Positions 1-5,408 of a stretch of DNA of 7,722 bases are shown here, piece after piece. A model generated the notes under the pieces. It did no database searches. It saw only the letters and a list, made by a program, of their open reading frames with translations, and was not told where the DNA came from. Where the stretch lies: positions 1 to 7,722 of the forward strand of contig DPVW01000005.1 in the NCBI GenBank assembly GCA_003529325.1, read 5' to 3'. The position numbers and the translations under genes were made by a program. The stretch's first letter is position 1. Every line of letters begins with the position of its first letter. Source of the stretch: Candidatus Latescibacterota bacterium. Lineage in GTDB: Bacteria > Latescibacterota > UBA2968 > UBA8231.

Positions 1-75
1 GTTTCCAGGTTGTACACCATGACTTTTACCGGTTCCGAGAATGCACATAGCATGCACGAACCTGTGCTGACGCAG

Positions 76-114
76 AACGAAGAAACGCAACCCCCTCTGC
101 CACAGGAGGTTGCG
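76..114 (-). terminator. Rho-independent terminator after tRNA-Asn
   Basis: On the minus strand, 10 bases past the tRNA 3' end, an 11-bp stem forms between 114-104 and 96-86. It begins CGCAACC and closes with GGTTGCG, has one U-G wobble and a 7-base loop. It is followed by a U-rich tract (UUUCUUCGUU, 85-76). This is a canonical intrinsic terminator for the tRNA transcript. On the plus strand the stem is not followed by a T run, so it should act in one direction only. Confidence 0.8.
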
Positions 115-124
115 CTGTTGATGT

Positions 125-200
125 TGGCTCCGGCGCTAGGACTCGAACCTAGGACATGGTGATTAACAGTCACCCGCTCTGCCAACTGAGCTACGCCGGA
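125..200 (-). tRNA. tRNA-Asn (anticodon GTT)
   Basis: The minus strand folds into a complete 76-nt cloverleaf. The acceptor stem pairs TCCGGCG (200-194) with CGCCGGA (135-129), followed by discriminator G and an encoded CCA (127-125). The D arm carries AGTTGGCAGA. The anticodon arm is GGTGA, loop CTGTTAA, TCACC, giving anticodon GTT (asparagine). The T arm is CTAGG, loop TTCGAGT, CCTAG. G at the discriminator position fits asparagine tRNAs. The gene is flanked by its own promoter and terminator and lies just downstream of the sigma factor gene on the same strand. Confidence 0.97.
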
Positions 201-242
201 ACGCGTACTTCAGATCGCTACAGACATCACTTCGAGCACACG

Positions 243-271
243 AAACTACCGGCGGCCCCCAAATGTGTCAA
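243..271 (-). promoter_or_regulatory. Sigma70-type promoter of tRNA-Asn
   Basis: Read on the minus strand there is a perfect -35 box TTGACA (271-266), a 17-base spacer and a weaker -10 box TAGTTT (248-243). Transcription would begin about 236, leaving a leader of roughly 35 bases before the tRNA. The strong -35, the optimal spacing and its position directly upstream of a tRNA make it credible. The promoter lies between the sigma-gene stop codon and the tRNA, so the tRNA need not depend on read-through. Confidence 0.65.
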
Positions 272-306
272 GAATTTCAGGGCCTCTGGCGGTTGGCAGT
301 CGAGCG

Positions 307-1158
307 TTACGAGTCCTCGCCGTAATACTCCTTGAGTATCTCGCAGCGATTCGGATGCCGCAACTTCTGCAGCGCCTTCTCCTTGATCTGCCGGATCCGT
401 TCGCGCGTCCTGCCCACGTATGTGCCGATCTCTTCGAGGGTCATGCCCTCCTGGCCATCGAGACCGTAATACATCCGCAGCACGCGCGCCTCACCTTCGG
501 TGAGTGCATCCATGACCGACAGGATCTCTTGCTTCAACTCCCCTTCTGACAACACATCATCACATGCGGGCAGACTGTCGTCGGGCAGCAGGTCGCCGAT
601 GCAACGATCCGGCTCCTGATCATCACATGGGGTCTCCAATGAGACCGGCCGCTGCGCCAGACGCAGCAACATGTCCATGTCGTCCGGGTTGGAGTTCAAC
701 TCCTCGGCGATCTCCTCTACCTCAGGGGCACGTCCGAGACGCTGTTCGAGCTTCGTCATGCACTTGTTGACCTTGGTCAACTCGCCGATACGATTCAGCG
801 GCAGGCGCACGATGCGTGACTGTTCCGCCAACGCTTGCAGAATGGACTGACGGATCCACCATACGGCATACGAAATGAACTTGAAACCCTTCGATCCGTC
901 GAAGCGCTTCGCTGCGACCATCAGTCCCAGGTTGCCTTCGTTGATCAGGTCGGAGAGTGGCAGACCCAGATTCTGATACCCCTTGGCAACGCTGACGACG
1001 AAGCGAAGATTCGCCTGTACCAGCTCCGAAAGGGCTACTTCGTCACCATCCTGAATCCGTTTGGCAATCTCGACCTCTTCGGCCGCCGACAGGCCAACGG
1101 AACTTTCGATTTCGTGGAAGTACTGGTCGACCAGCGTATCGGTCTGTAATGTGGCCAT
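307..1158 (-). CDS. rpoD: RNA polymerase sigma factor, RpoD/SigA type (short primary or group 2)
   Basis: This is a sigma70-family protein that directs core RNA polymerase to promoters. With the start at 1158 it has 283 residues. Region 1.2 lies at about 7-40 and region 2 at about 48-116, with core-binding DLINEGNLGL and the -10 melting segment GFKFISYAVWWIRQSI. Region 3 covers about 117-190. Region 4 covers about 218-270, with the -35 recognition helix in TRERIRQIKEKALQKLRHP. Region 1.1 and the non-conserved region are absent, as in the roughly 285-residue RpoD of Bacteroidota. The start at 1158 is chosen because GAGGGGG lies 10 bases upstream. An in-frame ATG at 1203 lacks a Shine-Dalgarno and would add 15 residues outside the family pattern. 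RpoD-like region 4.2 argues for a housekeeping or close group 2 role; a paralogue cannot be excluded. A long structured leader precedes it. Confidence 0.93.
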   Translation of the reverse strand: MATLQTDTLVDQYFHEIESSVGLSAAEEVEIAKRIQDGDEVALSELVQANLRFVVSVAKGYQNLGLPLSDLINEGNLGLMVAAKRFDGSKGFKFISYAVWWIRQSILQALAEQSRIVRLPLNRIGELTKVNKCMTKLEQRLGRAPEVEEIAEELNSNPDDMDMLLRLAQRPVSLETPCDDQEPDRCIGDLLPDDSLPACDDVLSEGELKQEILSVMDALTEGEARVLRMYYGLDGQEGMTLEEIGTYVGRTRERIRQIKEKALQKLRHPNRCEILKEYYGEDS

Positions 1159-1450
1159 GAACAATGCACCCCCTCTGTACTGCAGGTATGAGTCCCTCCC
1201 CATGAGAACTTGGGAGCGAAGGACCGGCTACTGCGCTCGATTCGATCTGCACCGACAGGTACACAGACCGAACTGTTTGTGTTCGATTGGGAGATCGAAC
1301 ATGGGGATGAGGAGTTTGAACCAAATACAACGGATCCGTGGGGACGGATCGCATAACTACAACGAACATCTACAAAGGGGATTGGTCCTTGCCAGGCATC
1401 GCATCGGGTGGGGGACCCGAAGGGGATGGACACCTGTTGTTCCAAGGAAT
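1159..1450 (-). ncRNA. Long hairpin-rich leader (or small RNA) upstream of the sigma factor gene
   Basis: No credible ORF occupies this stretch. From the promoter at 1457-1485, a transcript would run about 290 bases before the sigma ATG. Read on the minus strand it contains a composite hairpin (1436-1393: CAGG/CCTG, CATC/GATG and TCGGGT/ACCCGA around a CCCCC loop). It also has a 7-bp hairpin (1350-1333: GATCCGT/ACGGATC, loop CCCC), an 8-bp hairpin (1301-1280: TGTTCGAT/ATCGAACA, loop CTCCCA) and a weaker CTCCC/GGGAG stem (1216-1196). ATCCCC recurs three times outside the loops. Such C-rich loops could pair with the G-rich ribosome binding site GAGGGGG at 1175-1169. It could be a regulatory 5' UTR or a separate small RNA. 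I recognise no known riboswitch family. Confidence 0.4.
1169..1175 (-). promoter_or_regulatory. Ribosome binding site deciding the sigma factor start
   Basis: GAGGGGG on the minus strand lies 10 bases before the ATG at 1158. It favours this start over the in-frame ATG at 1203. Its unusually long G run is complementary to the C-rich loops in the upstream leader. Confidence 0.6.
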
Positions 1451-1456
1451 GGTCAA

Positions 1457-1485
1457 AGTATAAACGGCCTGCCTCGAGAGAGCAA
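1457..1485 (-). promoter_or_regulatory. Sigma70-type promoter upstream of the sigma factor gene
   Basis: On the minus strand, -35 TTGCTC (1485-1480), a 17-base spacer and -10 TATACT (1462-1457, five of six consensus bases) form a good promoter. It sits shortly downstream of the FecR-like stop codon. The -35 box lies in one arm of a 7-bp inverted repeat (1479-1485 with 1494-1500). The extended TATACTTTG also loosely resembles the Bacteroidota -7 element TAnnTTTG, though its spacing differs. Confidence 0.5.
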
Positions 1486-1522
1486 CCCCATTTTTGCTCT
1501 TTTCTGCATACCTGTTAAGGAC

Positions 1523-2103
1523 TTAGCTCCACTCTACCCGACTGTCGAAGCGCACTCCCTCACCGGGACCCAACCCGACCACGTGCGCACCATCGATAGA
1601 CCGCACTTCAACGGCGCCCCGTCTTGCGCGTGACGTCGTTGATCCATCGAGCACGACACGCACGGTGAACTGACTTCCGGCGCCACCCGTGACATGCGCC
1701 AGAGGGGTCCGCACTGTGAAGTCCGCCGCCACGGCTGTGACCCGCGGCCGACGCGCAGGTATAGTCCCGCCGCCTTCTCTGCCGATGGTGCCCTCTCTTC
1801 GCCGTCGGCGGAGAGTCCGGTCACTTCTGCGCCAGTAGCGACATCGACCCGTGCCCCACCGGCATTCGGAAACTCGAGGACCGCATCGATCGGGCCTTTG
1901 GGGCGCATCACCTCGCCGGCATCAAGCTGTAGCTCGCTGTCAGCGCCCTCCTGCTCCTCCCCCTCAACCACGACAGGTCCCCCCCCAGCGGTGCCGCGCT
2001 TGGTGACCGAATCAGACGTGGCCTTGCGGGCGGACGTGTCGTTGCCGAAGAGGCTGAGGAGCGCGACCACGAGCAGCGCCGCTGCCGCTGCCGCCAACAG
2101 CAT
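1523..2103 (-). pseudogene. FecR-domain membrane-anchored protein, interrupted by a -1 frameshift
   Basis: The first frame (from ATG 2103) starts with a hydrophobic membrane segment (residues about 2-20, LLAAAAAALLVVALLSLFG). An acidic linker follows, then the first half of a FecR-like beta domain (about residues 60-120, ending LYLRVGRG). Similarity then continues in another frame from about 1740 to the TAA at 1523-1525 (VTAVAADFTVRTPLAHVTG, then RGAVEVRSIDG and a GPGEGV turn). The FTVRTP and GAVEV elements are typical of FecR domains. Adding one base to the GGG run at 1743-1741 restores a protein of 193 residues. FecR domains occur in periplasmic parts of anti-sigma factors and other envelope proteins; no partner sigma or receptor is adjacent. 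The gene starts 39 bases after the FliG-like stop, so they probably form one operon. No good ribosome binding site precedes ATG 2103, the only start after an in-frame TAA. Sequencing error or real decay is unresolved. Confidence 0.7.
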
Positions 2104-2142
2104 GACGAGACGACGAGACCCACTCCCATCTCGGGTTGCCTC

Positions 2143-3108
2143 TTACACCGACTCTCCACTTTCCTGCTCCTGTTCGTCGTATTCCTCCTCCTCTTCATCA
2201 TCCATCTCCGAGTCGCTCTCGTCCCCACGCCGGATGGAGCCGAAGTAGGTCGCAATGTCACCCCGCTCATACAGAGCTCGCACCGTTGCCATCACCTCAC
2301 TTCTGGCCCGCTCAATCTCCTCCGGCGTCTGCTCGACATAGAGCTCCATCTCCTCATGCAGCAGCTGGGCACGACGATCGGAGGCATTAGCAAAGATGCG
2401 CTCCGCCACCCGTTCGCCCGCATCGACCAGCGACCGGCAAGGGTGGCGTTGTCAACTCGACCCAGCAAACGTTGTAGTTCCTGGGTGCGCAGGCGGATCA
2501 GATCGTCGAAGTCGAACAGGTGGCTCTGGATGATCGCCGCCGCATCGGCGTCGGTGGCGGCCGTCGCTGACAGGGCCCGACGCAGACGCCGCGTGCCGCG
2601 CAGCATGGCACAGGTCGCCTGCGCCCCAGGCCTCGTCGGACAATCGCTGCCGCAGTCTTTCAACAAGCGGGCGCTCCTGTGTTGTCAGGCCACGCAGAAT
2701 ACTCAGGGGTGTCGATATGGCAAGCAGTGCGGTCACCTCCCCCTGCATATCGAGAGGCAATTCCGACAGTAGCACCGCACCCTCACCTGCCGGCGCCGAT
2801 GCGAGCAGGACGGCGACCAGGACCTCTGGCAAGCGCGTCGCCGGCTTTTCGATGGAAGGTGCAGGTTCATCCTCCTCCTCACCCAACTCCGGTTCGTCAA
2901 CCGCATCATAACGCGCCAGCAGGGCTTCTTCGTGGGTCGACGTGGCACCCTCCATCAGCGCTTCGGGACGGCGCAGCCAATCGCTGACCTGTGTCGCCAG
3001 TTCCTCGGGCAGCAGCGGCAACAGACGCTCGCGGGCGGCGGCGCTGTACCCCAGTGCACACAACGCCAGTGCACGCGCCAGACCGTCGCCACCAGGCGCT
3101 TCCGTCAT
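2143..3108 (-). pseudogene. FliG-like protein with acidic tail, interrupted by two compensating single-base indels
   Basis: Three overlapping frames combine into one FliG-like protein of about 321 residues, close to the usual FliG length. Frame 1 from ATG 3108 (AGGAG nine bases upstream) gives an N-terminal helical domain (ALALCALGYSAAARERLLPLL), an acidic linker and a FliG middle domain (LLSELPLDMQGEVTALLA). At the GGGG run 2627-2624, similarity moves to a second frame (AAAIIQSHLFDFDDL, then LQRLLGRVDNATLA). At about 2438-2434 it returns to the first frame (SLVDAGERVAERIFANASDRR, then HEEMELY and RALYERGDI). These match the FliG C-terminal torque domain. Relative to E. coli FliG, the equivalents of R281, D288 and D289 are kept as R, E, E, and R297 is a threonine (aligned from memory). 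The last 26 residues are strongly acidic, unlike ordinary FliG. Read literally, the first frame stops at 2452 after 218 residues. No fliF or fliH is adjacent, so a flagellar role is not established. Confidence 0.75.
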
Positions 3109-3166
3109 ACGCCGATTCTCCTATATTCCCCGAGCCAACCACCACCTTCCGCCATGGAGAACCCGA
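3109..3166. promoter_or_regulatory. Divergent intergenic region between FliG-like and SDR genes
   Basis: Only 58 bases separate the two divergent start codons. An AT-rich box (TATATT on the plus strand, 3122-3127; AATATA on the minus strand) is the only -10-like element. No convincing -35 was seen for either direction. It also holds AGGAG for the FliG-like gene (minus strand, 3118-3122) and GGAG for the SDR gene (3156-3159). Promoters probably overlap here or extend into the coding regions. Confidence 0.3.
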
Positions 3167-3946
3167 ATGGGTGCAGCAGATGCCCCCCCCTTCCGCCTCG
3201 ATGGGCGCCGCGCCCTGATCACCGGTGGCGGCAGAGGTATCGGCCGTGCCTGCGCCCTGGCCATGGTCCAGGCGGGAGCGGAAGTCGCCGTCACCAGTCG
3301 CACCGCCACACAACTGGACGAGGTCGTGGGCGCCATCGAGGCCCTGGGAGGCAAGGGAATTGCCATCCCCACCGACCTGGGCACCGCCGATGGTGCGACA
3401 CACCTGACCGAATCGCTACACCGCCACTGGCCGGATGGTGCCGACATTCTCGTCAACAACGCCGCCATCAGCCCCCACGTGGCCGCCGTCGAAGAACTCG
3501 AAGACGACGCCTGGTCTGAGATCCTGCGTGTCAATCTGCAGGGCACGGTGCGCATCACCCGCCAGATATGCGCCCCCATGCTCGCCAGGCAGAGCGGTGC
3601 CGTCGTCAACATCACCTCCATCGGCTCGGTCCGAGCCCTGCCGAAAATCGCGGCATACAACGCCTCAAAGGGGGCCCTGGCAGCATGGACGAAAACCATG
3701 GCGGTGGAATGGGCGCAGCGCGGCGTTCGTGTTAATGCCATCGCACCGGCGTATATCGAGACGGAGATGACGGCCGAAGTCAAACGACGCGACAAACTGC
3801 GTGGTTGGGTTGAAGATCGCACGCCCATGGGTCGCTTCGGCCAACCGGAGGAGGTGGCGTGGCCCATCCTCTTTCTCTGCTCGGACGCGGCCAGCTACGT
3901 TACGGGAACGACATTATACGTAGATGGGGGGTGGACGGCGGCCTAG
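3167..3946 (+). CDS. Short-chain dehydrogenase/reductase (SDR), classical type
   Basis: This is a cytosolic NAD(P)-dependent oxidoreductase of 259 residues, the usual length of classical SDRs. Visible motifs are the cofactor loop TGGGRGIG (19-26), NNAA (97-100), N123, catalytic S151, YNASK giving Y164 and K168, and the C-terminal VTGTTLYVDGG (245-255). The basic residue after the second strand (TSR, R45) hints at NADP(H). The overall look (FRLDGRRALITGG at the start, PMGRFGQPEEVAWPILFL near the end) resembles gluconate 5-dehydrogenase, 2-deoxygluconate dehydrogenase and FabG-like enzymes; the substrate cannot be read from sequence. Start 3167 is chosen because GGAG lies seven bases upstream and the fold begins nine residues in. 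The frame is open further upstream, but that part overlaps the divergent FliG-like gene. The gene is convergent with the HpaB-like gene and shares its terminal CTAG. Confidence 0.93.
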   Translation: MGAADAPPFRLDGRRALITGGGRGIGRACALAMVQAGAEVAVTSRTATQLDEVVGAIEALGGKGIAIPTDLGTADGATHLTESLHRHWPDGADILVNNAAISPHVAAVEELEDDAWSEILRVNLQGTVRITRQICAPMLARQSGAVVNITSIGSVRALPKIAAYNASKGALAAWTKTMAVEWAQRGVRVNAIAPAYIETEMTAEVKRRDKLRGWVEDRTPMGRFGQPEEVAWPILFLCSDAASYVTGTTLYVDGGWTAA

Positions 3947-5388
3947 GACCGTTCCACTCCTATGATCTGCGCTGCCAGGTCTTTGCAGCGATCCAGGTCG
4001 TAGTCTCGGTAGATGGTGATCTTCTGCGCTTCGATACTGCCTTCGGCGTGGATGGCCAGCAGTTGATTGTAGCCGCCAAAGTCCGAGGCTGTCAGATCGC
4101 GCACGAGGTTGAGGGCTTTGAGTCTGTCCTCGGCGTTAACACCAGCGCCACCCAGATACCGATCGATGTAGGGGCGGATCTCGGCACTGGCCAGGTCGGC
4201 CTCGTCCGGGCCGGTGACGACGAGGCCCCCGGCGATGTCCTGGACCCAACCGATGGCTTCGTGGTATTGTGCGGCAAAATGATACTTCGCCAGATTGGTC
4301 TGGATGATGTTCGGCACAGCCAGGCCGAAATCGGTGATACGGCAATCGAAGGCGGCCGCACGGCTGAGACCACGCACGATCTCCGTCCAGGCGATGAGCT
4401 TCATCAGTTTGTCACGCACGTGACTGGCCTTCTGGATCCCATTGAAATCGGCCAGCAGGGCGGCGGCACCGATGAATAGATCGCACAGGGGGGGTTTGTA
4501 AGAGACGGCGGTGAATCGATGGAACTCGACAAACGTGTTGGCCAGAAAACCGGCTGCCTGCCACTCCTTCTGCAGAAACACACGATCTTTGGGCACGAAG
4601 ACATCGTCGAAAATGGTCAGTGTATCGACGAGGCGATGTCTGGAGCTGACCGGTGAATGAAACTGACTCGGCGACTCACCGGCGCCAAAAGGGCTGGCCA
4701 GCAACTTGACGCCAGGCGTATTGACGGGAATCGCAAAAGCAACGGCGTAGTCCGCGTCTTCTGCACCGATCGCCCGCGTCGGCAGCACGATGATTTCGTC
4801 GACGAAGGGGGTCCCCGTCGTGTGCGCTTTGGCACCACGCACAACGATACCGTCCTCCCGCTCCTCGACGATGTGCAGGTAATAGTCTGGATGCTCCTGT
4901 TGCGTCGGCAGCAGACTGCGGTCCCCTTTTACATCGGTCTGTGCCACCGCCAGAGTCAAGTCGTTGTCGCGGCAGTGCCGGTGAAAGGCGGCGACACGGG
5001 CGTTGTATTCGGTGCCCGCCTTCTCGTCGACGACACGACTGACCAGGTCCAGGGCGAATAGTGCGTCCGTGCCGATCTCCTTCACCAGCAATACGACACT
5101 GCCACCTTCGCGCGTCGACGTCTCGATCATCTCGCGCCGGTTGAGCAGGTCCTGCGCATTTTCCGGCCGCTTGAAGTAGCGGCTGTGCGTAGCCCCTTCG
5201 TCATCCGCCCAGGTGAACAACTCTCGGTGTGCCTCCGCCTCAGCCAGCTCAAAGTCGAGTGCCGTATGCCGGGCCCCTACGCCGAGATGTTCGTGGGTGG
5301 TGACATCCGCCACACGTTCGCCCTTGAATGTGACGAAGCGTCCATCCCGCAACCCCTGCAGATATTGTTCTCGCGTTCTCAGTCCCAT
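3943..5388 (-). CDS. HpaB/AbfD-superfamily flavoprotein (4-hydroxyphenylacetate 3-hydroxylase / 4-hydroxybutyryl-CoA dehydratase-like)
   Basis: The product has 481 residues, normal for the family, with an acyl-CoA-dehydrogenase-like fold and probable FAD use. Recognisable blocks are RTREQYLQGL (4-13), DVKGDRSLLP (152-161), REDGIVVRGAKAHTTG (177-192), IFDDVFVPKDRVFL (259-272), IGAAALLADFNGIQKASHV (306-324) and DIAGGLVVTGPDEAD (384-398). These resemble 4-hydroxybutyryl-CoA dehydratase (AbfD) more than HpaB hydroxylases. AbfD binds a [4Fe-4S] cluster through three cysteines and one histidine. Here, aligned from memory, the cysteines correspond to L100, E104 and Y297; only the histidine (H290) remains. 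A dehydratase with a cluster is therefore unlikely; an isomerase, hydroxylase or other flavin chemistry on an acyl-CoA or aromatic acid is possible. The start at 5388 has GGAGGG 11 bases upstream and lies 20 bases after the FadN-like stop, so the two are co-transcribed. No flavin reductase (HpaC) is visible. The frame remains open upstream to 5793, but that is the FadN-like gene's alternate frame. Confidence 0.88.
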   Translation of the reverse strand: MGLRTREQYLQGLRDGRFVTFKGERVADVTTHEHLGVGARHTALDFELAEAEAHRELFTWADDEGATHSRYFKRPENAQDLLNRREMIETSTREGGSVVLLVKEIGTDALFALDLVSRVVDEKAGTEYNARVAAFHRHCRDNDLTLAVAQTDVKGDRSLLPTQQEHPDYYLHIVEEREDGIVVRGAKAHTTGTPFVDEIIVLPTRAIGAEDADYAVAFAIPVNTPGVKLLASPFGAGESPSQFHSPVSSRHRLVDTLTIFDDVFVPKDRVFLQKEWQAAGFLANTFVEFHRFTAVSYKPPLCDLFIGAAALLADFNGIQKASHVRDKLMKLIAWTEIVRGLSRAAAFDCRITDFGLAVPNIIQTNLAKYHFAAQYHEAIGWVQDIAGGLVVTGPDEADLASAEIRPYIDRYLGGAGVNAEDRLKALNLVRDLTASDFGGYNQLLAIHAEGSIEAQKITIYRDYDLDRCKDLAAQIIGVERS

Positions 5389-5408
5389 CCTCTTGCCTTC
5401 CCTCCAGA

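Noticed and set aside
1..53. A minus-strand frame starting at ATG 53 or 20 and leaving the left edge (MLCAFSEPVKVMVYNLET)
   Set aside because: Neither start has a Shine-Dalgarno sequence and fewer than 20 codons are visible. It could be the next gene after the tRNA, but there is not enough to support a call.
1159..1203. N-terminal extension of the sigma factor to the ATG at 1203
   Set aside because: No ribosome binding site lies upstream of 1203. The extra 15 residues do not look like a sigma N-terminus, whereas 1158 has GAGGGGG ten bases upstream.
1437..1464. Plus-strand promoter-like boxes (TTGTTC, 16 bases, TATAAA)
   Set aside because: It overlaps the minus-strand promoter at the same AT-rich spot. 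It would give only a roughly 30-base transcript into the hairpin at 1479-1500, with no gene to serve.
1479..1504. Plus-strand terminator-like hairpin (AGAGCAA, 8-base loop, TTGCTCT, TTTC)
   Set aside because: No plus-strand gene lies upstream for it to terminate. On the minus strand the stem is not followed by a U tract, and one arm doubles as the -35 box of the sigma-gene promoter.
2146..2148. Stop-codon read-through from the FliG-like gene into the FecR-like gene
   Set aside because: The two are in the same frame across the TAA at 2143-2145, but nothing nearby suggests recoding. A separate start at 2103 before a membrane segment explains the arrangement better.
2942..3166. N-terminal extension of the SDR by 75 residues
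   Set aside because: It overlaps the divergent FliG-like gene and has no similarity to SDRs, while ATG 3167 has GGAG at seven bases and precedes the Rossmann fold.
3859..4479. Plus-strand 206-codon open frame overlapping the SDR 3' end and the HpaB/AbfD-like gene
   Set aside because: It is the antisense shadow of a well-recognised protein, with no domain and no ribosome binding site.
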